Shown here one piece after another: positions 33,406 to 41,347 of a DNA stretch of 64,000 bases. The stretch is from the NCBI RefSeq assembly GCF_000716595.1, contig NZ_JNXC01000016.1:1-64000 (forward strand), in the 5' to 3' direction. The translations under genes and the position numbers were made by a program. Every line of letters begins with the position of its first letter. Position 1 is the stretch's first letter. The stretch comes from Saccharothrix sp. NRRL B-16314 (GTDB lineage: Bacteria > Actinomycetota > Actinomycetes > Mycobacteriales > Pseudonocardiaceae). Below the pieces are notes generated by a model that saw only the letters and a list, made by a program, of their open reading frames with translations, did no database searches and was not told the origin of the DNA.

Positions 33406-34932
33406 TCACCTCTCGTGCTCCGCGACGAGGCGGTCGTCGGACCCGCCGAGCAGCCGCCGGTCGTCCAAGCCGACGTGCTCCTCGGGCTCGACGGGGATCA
33501 GCTCGACGAACGTCACCTCGTGGCGCGACAGTGCCAGGTCGAGCAGCACCCGACCACCTTCCACCGCCGCCGACCGGTGCTCCACGGCCGGGCGCGCGCA
33601 GTCGCGCAGGACCTCGATCGTCCGCCGGTCGGGCGACCGCGGCCGGCCGAGCTCACGCCACGCGCCGAACGCGTTGCCGTCGTGCTCGTTCACCCGCTCC
33701 CGGCGGACGAACGCGCGCGGCCCGGTCAGCGGGACCGACAGCCGCACCTCGTGCCGCTCGAGGGCGTCCGGCGCGTCGGTGCCGCCGACCGGCTGCCACG
33801 CCAGCACCGTGACGCGGCCGTCGTCGGTGGCGCACACCAGGTGGTCGTCGCCGCGCGCCAGCACGTGCGAGCCCATCCGGGCCATGAACGTGTACAGGTG
33901 GTAGGTGGGCTTCGGCACCTGCCGGTGCGTGAGCAGCCCGAAACCGCCGTGGAACAGGGACGTCGGCACGTTCTCCTCCTCGAAGACGTCGCAGAACGTC
34001 CAGTAGGAGTACGAGTCGACCAGCTCCGTGCCGCCGGTGAGCACGGGCGCGAGGTAGGCGGCGTTGTAGGCGGTGTCGTGGATCGGGTTGTCCGGCCGGT
34101 ACGACGAGTTGAACTCGGTGATGTGCACCGGCAGGCCGGCCAGCGCCGTGCCCGCGAGGTGCCTGCGCGGCGCGTCGAACTGGTCCAGCAGCAGCTCCGG
34201 CGCGGTCAGCGTCTGGTAGGTGCCGAACGGCACGTGCTGCGCCGGCCCGGACGTGTACGCGTGCCGGCTGACGAAGTCGATCGGCACGTCCCGCCGGGTG
34301 ACGAAGTCCGCGAACGGCGCCCACCATTCGTCCGAGCCGGGGGAGATGGCGGGACCACCCACCTGGAGCCGGGCGTCCACGTCCTTGACGGTCCGCGCGG
34401 TGGTCTCGTAGAGGCGGAAGTAGGCCTCCTGGTCGGCGTCCTTCCAGAAGTTGACGAGGTTCGGCTCGTTCCACACCTCGATCGGCCAGGTGCGCACCTC
34501 GTCCAGGCCGTACCGGTCGATCAGGTGCCGCAGGAGCGCCCGCACGAGCGCGGCCCACTCGTCCGGGTCGGTCGGCGGGGTGATGTTGCCCTTCCACCAG
34601 AACACGGTGTCCTCACCCGAGGCGAGCGCGGTCGGCATGAACCCCAGCTCGACGAACGGCCGCAGGCCCAGCTCCAGGAACCGGTCGAACACCTGGTCCA
34701 CGTACGTGAACGAGTACCGGACCCGACCACCGGACACCCGGTGCAGGCCCATGTCGTCGGACAGCAGCCCGTGACCCCGGATGTAGCGGAAACCGATGTC
34801 CCGCTGGACCATGGCCAGGGAGTCCTGGTAGTCGGCGCGCAGCGCCAGGTTCAGCCTGCCGGTGCCCACGCAGTGCCGCCAGGACTCGGACAGGCGCCCG
34901 ATCGGCTCACCGGGGACGACGGTGTGGTTCAC
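33406..34932 (-). CDS. GH39 beta-xylosidase
   Basis: 508 residues. TIM-barrel of GH39: LNLALRADYQDSLAMVQRDIGFRYIRGHGLL, then VRTWPIEVWNEPNLVNFW with the acid/base glutamate in WNEPN, and GLPVHITEFNSSYRPDNPIHDT with the nucleophile glutamate in TEFNS. A C-terminal beta domain begins near VTVLAWQPVGG. GH39 members hydrolyse beta-1,4-xylosides (or alpha-L-iduronides). No signal peptide. GTG 34932 is preceded by GGAGG four bases away. It follows the binding-protein gene after a 112-base gap with a strong hairpin. Confidence 0.92.
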   Translation of the reverse strand: MNHTVVPGEPIGRLSESWRHCVGTGRLNLALRADYQDSLAMVQRDIGFRYIRGHGLLSDDMGLHRVSGGRVRYSFTYVDQVFDRFLELGLRPFVELGFMPTALASGEDTVFWWKGNITPPTDPDEWAALVRALLRHLIDRYGLDEVRTWPIEVWNEPNLVNFWKDADQEAYFRLYETTARTVKDVDARLQVGGPAISPGSDEWWAPFADFVTRRDVPIDFVSRHAYTSGPAQHVPFGTYQTLTAPELLLDQFDAPRRHLAGTALAGLPVHITEFNSSYRPDNPIHDTAYNAAYLAPVLTGGTELVDSYSYWTFCDVFEEENVPTSLFHGGFGLLTHRQVPKPTYHLYTFMARMGSHVLARGDDHLVCATDDGRVTVLAWQPVGGTDAPDALERHEVRLSVPLTGPRAFVRRERVNEHDGNAFGAWRELGRPRSPDRRTIEVLRDCARPAVEHRSAAVEGGRVLLDLALSRHEVTFVELIPVEPEEHVGLDDRRLLGGSDDRLVAEHER

Positions 34933-35003
34933 AAACCCTCCAGTACTGCGGACTTCCCGGGCGGACCCGGCCGCCGTTCGCGGAGCAGCGGCCATCGGAC
35001 ACA

Positions 35004-35035
35004 GGTCCGGCCACAGCACGTGCCGTGGCCGGACC
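35004..35035 (-). terminator. Strong intra-operon hairpin after binding-protein gene
   Basis: GGTCCGGCCAC and GTGGCCGGACC form an 11-base perfect stem; the loop contains GCACGTGC, itself complementary. Nine bases after the binding-protein stop. It could be a partial terminator or a 3' stabiliser that raises binding-protein mRNA. Confidence 0.6.
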
Positions 35036-35044
35036 CGGAGCGGA

Positions 35045-36670
35045 TCAGCCGTTCTTCTCCTTGTACCGCTTGTGAGCGCCGTTCACCACGTCGATGAACT
35101 GGGTCATGCCCTTGGCGTCCAGCTCCTTGACGTACGCGTCCCACGTGGAGATGTCGCGGCTGCCGAGGATGAACTGGAGCGTCGACTGCGTGACGAGGTC
35201 CTTCAGCGGGGACTCCCACAGGGTGGCGCGCTCGCGCTCCTCCTCGCTCAGCGGCGCCGGCGGGGCGAGCGCGATCACCTTCTTGTCCGCCATCGTCTTC
35301 TGGAACGCGAGCTCCTCCTCGGTGAACATGGACTGGAGCAGCTCGGTGGGACCGCCGTACGCGAACACACCGCCCTGGAAGCCGAAGTCACGCTGGAGGT
35401 TCTTCGCCGCGCCGACGTTCATGCCGCCGAACGCCACGTCGGGCTTGAGCGTCCGCTTGCCGGAGGCGTCCTTCTCGTAGGTCGTGCCGGGCACGCCCCA
35501 CTTGACGAGTTCCTGCGCCTCGTCGGAGTACCACAGCCAGTCGATGAACTGCATCGTGGCGACGAACTTGTCGCTCTCGGCGATCTTGGCCGAGACCATC
35601 AGGCCGTTCTCCAGGCGCGTGCCGCGGATGACGTCGCCCTTCGGGCCTGCGGGCAGCGGGATCTTCGCCACCGTGGCGCCGGCGATCTTGGAGACGTTCG
35701 GCCGGTAGTCGTTGACGATGTTCTGCGCGTTGCTGCTGATCGCGAACGACATGCCGCTGGCGAACTTCTGGATCGCCGCGTCATCCTTCTGCGTGAAGCT
35801 CTCCGGGTCCATCAGGCCTTCGGCGACGAGCTTGCGGAAGTACTCGATCAACGCCTTGTACTCGGGCGTCGCACTCGTGAAGTCGAACTTCTGCTCCGAC
35901 TCGTTCCAGGTGGCGTTGTTGTAGCCCCAACCGGCCTGGGTGCCGAAGGTCTGGCCCGCGTAGTTGAGGATCGACTTGCCCTCGAACCGGTCCGACAGCG
36001 GGTAGCTGTCCGGGTTCGCGGCCTTGATGGCCTTCAGGACGGTGTAGACCTCGTCCCAGTCCTTCGGGGCCTTCAGGTTCAGGCGCTGGAGCTCGTCGGT
36101 GCGGAACGCCAGGGTGTAGTCCTGCCACACGTTCTCGTGCACGCCGGGCAGCAGGTAGAACTTGCCGTCCTCCTGGCGCAGCGTGTTCAGCTCCGGCTGG
36201 AGCTTCCACTTGTCGATCTTCGCCTTGAAGTTCGGCATCAGGTCGAGGTAGTCGCTCACCGGGAGGATCGCGCCGGACGACACGAACGGCGCCTCCTGAC
36301 CGGGGTAGGTCTTGGAGATGATCGTCGGCGCGTCGCCCGAGCTGATCAGCAGCCCGCGCTTCTGGTCGTAGTCGCTGTAGGGCACGACCGTCGGCTTGAG
36401 CGTGATGTTGGTCCGCTGGGAGATCTCCTTCCAGATCGCCCAGTCCTCCTTCATCGGGTAGTGGGCCTGGTCGAGGTACAGCAGGCTGACGTCCAGCGGC
36501 TCGGTCGCCTTGAACTGGTCACCCGCCTTGTACTCGGCCATGGCGGCGACCTTCTTGCCGTCCAGGTCGACCCCGGTCGAGGCCGGGTCTTCTTCACTGC
36601 ACGCCGCCACGCTGACCACGAGGCTGCCCGCCACAAGAGTCAGAAGCGTGCGCTTCCAGTTTGATCGCAT
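35045..36670 (-). CDS. Extracellular oligosaccharide-binding lipoprotein (LplA type)
   Basis: 541 residues from ATG 36670, with GAGGAGAGAG upstream. Lipoprotein signal LLTLVAGSLVVSVAAC-S with the lipidated cysteine. The mature part is the large LplA-type solute-binding protein of CUT1 transporters: PLDVSLLYLDQAHYPMKEDWAIWKEI, LLISSGDAPTIISK, LLPGVHENVWQDYTLAFRTDEL, GYNNATWNESEQKFDFTSATPEYKALIEYFRKL. It captures sugar oligomers at the cell surface for the two permeases encoded just upstream. A binding gene placed after the permeases is less usual. A short hairpin separates it from the permease gene. Confidence 0.9.
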   Translation of the reverse strand: MRSNWKRTLLTLVAGSLVVSVAACSEEDPASTGVDLDGKKVAAMAEYKAGDQFKATEPLDVSLLYLDQAHYPMKEDWAIWKEISQRTNITLKPTVVPYSDYDQKRGLLISSGDAPTIISKTYPGQEAPFVSSGAILPVSDYLDLMPNFKAKIDKWKLQPELNTLRQEDGKFYLLPGVHENVWQDYTLAFRTDELQRLNLKAPKDWDEVYTVLKAIKAANPDSYPLSDRFEGKSILNYAGQTFGTQAGWGYNNATWNESEQKFDFTSATPEYKALIEYFRKLVAEGLMDPESFTQKDDAAIQKFASGMSFAISSNAQNIVNDYRPNVSKIAGATVAKIPLPAGPKGDVIRGTRLENGLMVSAKIAESDKFVATMQFIDWLWYSDEAQELVKWGVPGTTYEKDASGKRTLKPDVAFGGMNVGAAKNLQRDFGFQGGVFAYGGPTELLQSMFTEEELAFQKTMADKKVIALAPPAPLSEEERERATLWESPLKDLVTQSTLQFILGSRDISTWDAYVKELDAKGMTQFIDVVNGAHKRYKEKNG

Positions 36671-36685
36671 CGTGCTCTCTCCTCG

Positions 36686-36698
36686 GGTGTCTGACACC
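36686..36698 (-). promoter_or_regulatory. Small palindrome/hairpin before binding-protein gene
   Basis: GGTGTC, T, GACACC in the 48-base gap between permease stop and the binding-protein start. Possible operator or mRNA processing hairpin. Confidence 0.35.
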
Positions 36699-36718
36699 GT
36701 CGTCAACTCGGAGGCGCG

Positions 36719-37654
36719 CTACTGCTTGACCGCGCCGAGCATCACGCCCGACACGAAATAGCGCTGGATGAAGGGATAAACGACAACGATGGGCAGCACG
36801 GTCAGCACCATCGTCACAGCCTTGATGTTCGCGGAGATCGCCACCGCGTTGGTCTCCACGGCGCCGACCGACGTCGCCGAGGTGGCGCCCGCGATCATGT
36901 TCCGCAGGTACACGGTGACCGGGAACAGGTCCGCCCGGTCGAGGTAGAGGAACGCCTGGAACCACGAGTTCCAGTTCGCTACCGCGTAGAACAGGATCAT
37001 GGTCGCGAGCACGGCCTTAGACAGCGGCAGCACGATCTTCAGCAGGATGCCGTAGGTGTTGAGGCCGTCGATCGCCGCGGCCTCCTCCAGTTCCGTCGGC
37101 AGGCTCTCGAAGAACGCCTTCATGACCAGCAGGTTGAACACGCTGATCGCGTTCGGCAGCACGATCGCCCAGATCGTGTTGGTCATCCCGAGCCCGTTCA
37201 CCAGCACGTAGTTCGGGATCAGGCCGCCGTTGAAGAACATGGTGAACACCGCGATGCCGACGAGCAGGCCGCGGCCCTTCAGCTTGTGCTTCGACAGCAC
37301 GTACGCGTAGATCGTGGTGAGCACGATCGAGATGGCGGTGGCCGTCACCGTGTACAGGACGGTGTTGAGGTAGCTGTTCCAGAACACCGGGTCGGACGCG
37401 ACGAGCCTGTAGGTGTCGAAGTTGAACCCGCGCGGCACCAGGTTCACCTGGCCGGTGCGGATGAAGACCTCGCTGCTGAACGACTGCGCCACGATGTTGA
37501 CGAACGGGTACAGCGTCACCACGACCACGCCGAGCAGCACCACGACGTTGACGACCCGGAAGATCCGGTAGCCGCGCGAGTCGTCCAGGGAGGTGCGGCG
37601 TGGTCCGGCGGGCTTGTCGAGCCGGGCCGCGAGAGCGGTAGGGTCGGTGGTCAC
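36719..37654 (-). CDS. Carbohydrate ABC permease, LplC/YtcP type
   Basis: 311 residues with six transmembrane helices. The CUT1 permease loop is ELEEAAAIDGLNTYGILLKIVLPLSKAVLATM (EAA motif). Other features: LYPFVNIVAQSFSS, NSYLNTVLYTVTATAISIVLTTIYAYVLSK, FNGGLIPNYVLVNGLGM, and a C-terminal FIQRYFVSGVMLGAVK typical of this subfamily. It forms the heteromeric pore with the adjacent permease. GTG 37654 overlaps the upstream stop by four bases. No ATP-binding subunit is encoded nearby, so a shared MsiK-like ATPase is expected. Confidence 0.92.
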   Translation of the reverse strand: MTTDPTALAARLDKPAGPRRTSLDDSRGYRIFRVVNVVVLLGVVVVTLYPFVNIVAQSFSSEVFIRTGQVNLVPRGFNFDTYRLVASDPVFWNSYLNTVLYTVTATAISIVLTTIYAYVLSKHKLKGRGLLVGIAVFTMFFNGGLIPNYVLVNGLGMTNTIWAIVLPNAISVFNLLVMKAFFESLPTELEEAAAIDGLNTYGILLKIVLPLSKAVLATMILFYAVANWNSWFQAFLYLDRADLFPVTVYLRNMIAGATSATSVGAVETNAVAISANIKAVTMVLTVLPIVVVYPFIQRYFVSGVMLGAVKQ

Positions 37655-38634
37655 CACAGGCTCGTCCCCACTGTGCGGCGCGAGATCGCGTTGGCGGACA
37701 GGATCAGCGTGAGGCCGATGATCGACTCGAACAGGCCGATCGCGGCGGCGTAGCTGAAGTTGTTGGACACCAGGCCGACCCGGTAGAGGTAGGTCGAGAT
37801 GACGTCCGCGGTCGGGTAGGTCAGCGGGTTGTACAGCAGCAGGACCTTCTCGAACCCGACCGCCATGAACGTGCCGATGTTGAGGATCAGCAGGGTGATC
37901 ATCGTCGGCCGGATGCCGGGCAGCGTCACGTGCCACGTCTGCTGCCAGCGGTTCGCGCCGTCGATCCGGGCCGCCTCGTAGAGCTGGGTGTCGATCGTGG
38001 TCAGCGCGGCCAGGTAGAGGATCGTGCCCCAGCCGACGGTCTGCCAGATCTCGGAGGAGACGTAGATCGAGCGGAACCAGTCCGGCTCCTGGATGAACGA
38101 GGTGGGCTCGCCGCCGAACGCGCGGACGACCTGGTTGACCGTGCCCTCCAGTGACACCAGCTGCATGACCATGCCGGCCACGATCACGATGGAGAGGAAG
38201 TGCGGCAGGTAGGACACCGTCTGCACGAACCGCTTGAAGTAGCGCGAGCGGACCTCGTTGAGCAGCAGCGCCAGCACGATCGGCAGCGGGAACACGAACA
38301 CCAGGCTGAGCGCGCCCAGTGCCATCGTGTTGCCGAAGACCTCCCAGAAGTTCGGGTCGTTGATGAACATCTTGACGTAACGCAGACCCACCCACGTCTC
38401 GCCGTAGATGCTGCCGCCCGGAATGAACTTGCGGAACGCGATGACGTTGCCGAGCATCGGCGCGTAGCGGAAGACGAGGAAGAACAGCAGCGGGACGATG
38501 ACCAGCGTGTAGAGCTGCCAGTCGCGCTTCCACGCCTTGCGCCAGGTCGTCTTGTACCGGGGCGTTCTCGGGGCCTTCGGCGGTTTCCCGGTCGGCGCCG
38601 CTTCGGCGGCTGGTTCGCGGACCTGGGTGGTCAT
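37651..38634 (-). CDS. Carbohydrate ABC permease, LplB type
   Basis: 327 residues with a ~35-residue cytoplasmic lead and six transmembrane helices. LplB features: DWQLYTLVIVPLLFFLVFRYAPMLGNVIAFRKF, LALLLNEVRSRYFKRFVQTVSYLPHFLSIVIVAGM, and the EAA loop LYEAARIDGANRWQQTWHVTLPGIRPT. The long periplasmic loop after helix 1 (GGSIYGETWVGLRYVKMF) is typical. ATG 38634 overlaps the GH3 stop by four bases (ATGA), so translation is coupled through the operon. Confidence 0.92.
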   Translation of the reverse strand: MTTQVREPAAEAAPTGKPPKAPRTPRYKTTWRKAWKRDWQLYTLVIVPLLFFLVFRYAPMLGNVIAFRKFIPGGSIYGETWVGLRYVKMFINDPNFWEVFGNTMALGALSLVFVFPLPIVLALLLNEVRSRYFKRFVQTVSYLPHFLSIVIVAGMVMQLVSLEGTVNQVVRAFGGEPTSFIQEPDWFRSIYVSSEIWQTVGWGTILYLAALTTIDTQLYEAARIDGANRWQQTWHVTLPGIRPTMITLLILNIGTFMAVGFEKVLLLYNPLTYPTADVISTYLYRVGLVSNNFSYAAAIGLFESIIGLTLILSANAISRRTVGTSLW

Positions 38635-41024
38635 GCTCGCTCCACCTCCTCGTGGGTGACCGACACGTCGGTGAGCCGCCGCCGCGTGTGGTCGACCTCG
38701 CGCAGCGGACCCACGAGCCGCAGATCGACCGCTTCGTGCACGTCGGCGCTGGACCGCGACACGCGCAGCTGCACCGCGCCCGGTTCCACCACGCGCCGTC
38801 CGTCCAGGCCGGTGAACGACGTGACGTCGGCCGGGACGCGGAACGTCACGCGGGCCGACGCGCCGCCGTCCAGCGGCACCCGCGCGTACCCGACGAGCCG
38901 TACCACCGGGCGCGTCACCTGTGCGACGGGGTCGTGCAGGTACAGCTGCACCACGTCGGTGCCGGCGCGGTCGCCTGGGTTGCGCACGTCGAGTTCGACC
39001 TCGACCTCGCCGTCGGTGGCCCACGGCCGGTCGCCGCCGACCACGCGCGCCGCCGACCAGGTGAACGCGTCGTAGCCCAGCCCGTGCCCGAACGGGAACG
39101 CCGGGGTCGGGTCGACGTTGGACACCCCGCTGCGCCGCCCCAGCGGCGCGGACAGGTAGGTGCCGGGCTGGCCGGACGCGTCACCGGGGATGCCGACCGG
39201 CAGCCGGCCCGACGGCGAGACCGCGCCGGTGAGGACGTCCGCGATGGCCAGGCCACCGAGCTGACCGGGGAAGAACGTCTGCACCGTCGCCGCCGCCGTG
39301 CCGGCCAGGTCGCCGATCGCGTACGGCCGTCCCGTGATCAGCAGCAGCACCACCGGCGTGCCGGTCGCGACGACCGCCCGGACCAGGTCCGCCTGCCCGC
39401 CGGGGAGGACGAGCTCGGTCGCGTCGCACCCCTCACCCGACGTGCCGCGCCCGAACAGGCCCGCCAGGTCGCCCACGGCCACGACGCACACGTCCGCGTC
39501 CGAGGCGGCGGCCACCGCGGCGGCCATGTCCTCGGGCGTGCTCTCGCCGATGACTTCACAGCCACGGGCGTAGGTGACGCTGTCCACCGCGTCCCGCAGC
39601 GCGGTGAGGACGGTCGGGATCTCCAGGCCCAGCGCCATGTCCCGGTGGTGCACGCCGATGTGCGCCGGGAACGAGTAGCAGCCGAGCATCGCCATCGGGT
39701 CGTCCGCGAGCGGGCCGACCACCGCGAGCCGGGCATCGGGGCGCAGCGGCAGGACGCCGTCGTTGGCCAGCAGCACCACGGACTCCCGCGCCAGGCGCAG
39801 CGCGACGTCCTGCGCGTGCGGCGAATCCAGCCGCAGCTCGTCGACGTCCGCCGGCAGCGCCGACCAGTCCGGGTCGAGCAGGCCGAGTTCGACCTTCTGC
39901 CGGAGCACCCGGCGCAACGCGCGGTCCACCAGGGATTCGTCCACGTCGCCGCGCCTGACCGCTTCGAGCAGCGGCGCGCCGTAGCACCGCACGGTCGGCA
40001 GCTCGACGTCCACGCCCGCGCCCAGGGCCAGCGCGGCGGCGTGCGACTCGTCCTCGGCCACGCCGTGCAGCGTCTGGAGGAACTTGACCGCGAAGTAGTC
40101 GGCGACCACGGTGCCGTCGAAGCCCCAGGTGTCGCGCAGCAAGGTGGTGAGCAGCCGGGCGTCGGCCGCGGACGGCACGCCGTCGACGTCGCTGTAGGAG
40201 TGCATGACCGACCGGACGCCGCCGTCGTGCACGGCCATCTCGAACGGCGGCAGGATCACGTCGGCGAACTCGCGGGGACCGATGGACACGGGCGCGAGGT
40301 TGCGCCCGGCCCGTGAGGCCGAGTAGCCGGCGAAGTGCTTCAGCGTGGCGACGATCCCGGACTCCTCGAGACCGCGCACGTAGGCAGTGCCCACCGTGCC
40401 GACGAGGTACGGGTCCTCGCCGATGGTCTCTTCGGTGCGGCCCCAGCGGTAGTCGCGCGTGACGTCGAGGACGGGCGCCAGACCCTGGTGCACGCCCGCG
40501 GCGCGCATCGAGCGGCCGATCAGGCCCGCCATCTCGGTGACCAGCGCGGGGTCGAACGACGCGCCCCAGGCGAGGGGGGCGGGGTACGCGGTGGCCTGCC
40601 ACGCGGCGAAGCCGGTGAGGCACTCCTCGTGCACCAGCGCCGGGATGCCGAACCGGTTGGCGGCCGCGACCTGTTCCTGGGACAGGGCGAGCGAGCGGGC
40701 GCCGGCCACCGGATCGACCGGCCGGGTGCCGAACGGGCGGGTGAGCTGGCCGAGCCCGTCCGCGATGACCTCGTTCCACACCACCGGGTCGCCGGTCATG
40801 TCGTTCTGGTGCGGCGCGACCTCACCGCCTTCGGGATCGGCGCCGACCCACACCCCGACGAGCTGGGCCAGCTTCTCTTCGAGCGTCATCGCGTCCACAA
40901 GCGCTTCGACCCGCTCGGTGACCGGCAGGCCGACGTCCTGCCAGACCGCGCTAGGCCGGTCGGCGGCCGTCCTGACGGCGTCGCCCGCCGGCGCTGCCGC
41001 GACGCCCGTCGTCCTGTTCATCAT
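38631..41024 (-). CDS. GH3 beta-xylosidase/beta-glucosidase
   Basis: 797 residues from tandem ATGs at 41024/41021. Three-domain GH3: barrel with GIPALVHEECLTGF, GLAPVLDVTRDYRWGRTEETIGEDPYLVG and KHFAGYSASRAGRN; nucleophile aspartate in GTVVADYFAVKFLQ; alpha/beta sandwich with ESVVLLANDGVLPL; and a C-terminal fibronectin-III-like domain (VQLYLHDPVAQVTRPVVRLVGY). GEDPYLVG and the ADYFAV nucleophile form are common in xylan-type GH3s. No signal peptide, so it acts on imported oligosaccharides. First gene of the seven-gene operon behind a LacI-type site. Confidence 0.9.
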   Translation of the reverse strand: MMNRTTGVAAAPAGDAVRTAADRPSAVWQDVGLPVTERVEALVDAMTLEEKLAQLVGVWVGADPEGGEVAPHQNDMTGDPVVWNEVIADGLGQLTRPFGTRPVDPVAGARSLALSQEQVAAANRFGIPALVHEECLTGFAAWQATAYPAPLAWGASFDPALVTEMAGLIGRSMRAAGVHQGLAPVLDVTRDYRWGRTEETIGEDPYLVGTVGTAYVRGLEESGIVATLKHFAGYSASRAGRNLAPVSIGPREFADVILPPFEMAVHDGGVRSVMHSYSDVDGVPSAADARLLTTLLRDTWGFDGTVVADYFAVKFLQTLHGVAEDESHAAALALGAGVDVELPTVRCYGAPLLEAVRRGDVDESLVDRALRRVLRQKVELGLLDPDWSALPADVDELRLDSPHAQDVALRLARESVVLLANDGVLPLRPDARLAVVGPLADDPMAMLGCYSFPAHIGVHHRDMALGLEIPTVLTALRDAVDSVTYARGCEVIGESTPEDMAAAVAAASDADVCVVAVGDLAGLFGRGTSGEGCDATELVLPGGQADLVRAVVATGTPVVLLLITGRPYAIGDLAGTAAATVQTFFPGQLGGLAIADVLTGAVSPSGRLPVGIPGDASGQPGTYLSAPLGRRSGVSNVDPTPAFPFGHGLGYDAFTWSAARVVGGDRPWATDGEVEVELDVRNPGDRAGTDVVQLYLHDPVAQVTRPVVRLVGYARVPLDGGASARVTFRVPADVTSFTGLDGRRVVEPGAVQLRVSRSSADVHEAVDLRLVGPLREVDHTRRRLTDVSVTHEEVERA

Positions 41025-41059
41025 TGACCAGAAACCCCCGCTCACGTCCTCGTGAAGAC

Positions 41060-41070
41060 CGAAACTATCG
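41060..41070. promoter_or_regulatory. LacI operator candidate upstream of GH3 operon
   Basis: CGAAACTATCG, a near-palindrome close to the CGAAASTTTCG form used by xylan-type LacI regulators. It is 36 bases before the GH3 start. Confidence 0.5.
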
Positions 41071-41132
41071 AAGCAACTTCCGACATGCCGATCCGGTGGG
41101 GTGAACGTAGGGGGATCTCCGCAAGACGTCAA

Positions 41133-41164
41133 CAGTTCGTGCCAGTTCGATATCTCCGCAGTTC
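41133..41164. repeat. Three CAGTTC direct repeats
   Basis: CAGTTC at 41133, 41143 and 41159, spaced 10 and 16 bases, in the 323-base region between GH3 and LacI genes. A fourth CAGTTC is near 41213. Confidence 0.4.
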
Positions 41165-41187
41165 ACCGCCTGTCACGGAGGTTCAGA

Positions 41188-41205
41188 TCAGGTTCACGGA
41201 CCTGA
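41188..41205. promoter_or_regulatory. TCAGGT-TCACGG-ACCTGA palindrome
   Basis: Perfect six-base arms around six bases, in the middle of the GH3/LacI intergenic region. Its architecture differs from the CGAAACT sites, so a second regulator may act here. Confidence 0.45.
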
Positions 41206-41279
41206 ACAATTTCAGTTCTCAATGAGGCGTTCGGATGCCATGCTGGCCGTCGAAGAGTCGAACCTTTACGCTCGGCCGC

Positions 41280-41290
41280 CGAAACTTTAG
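41280..41290. promoter_or_regulatory. LacI operator candidate upstream of lacI-type gene
   Basis: CGAAACTTTAG, one mismatch from CGAAASTTTCG, 58 bases before the regulator ATG. Consistent with autoregulation. Confidence 0.5.
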
Positions 41291-41347
41291 AGGCTTTCGG
41301 GATCGGCATGACGCTGTGCGCGGGCCGCGCGCGACCTAGGGGGCAGC

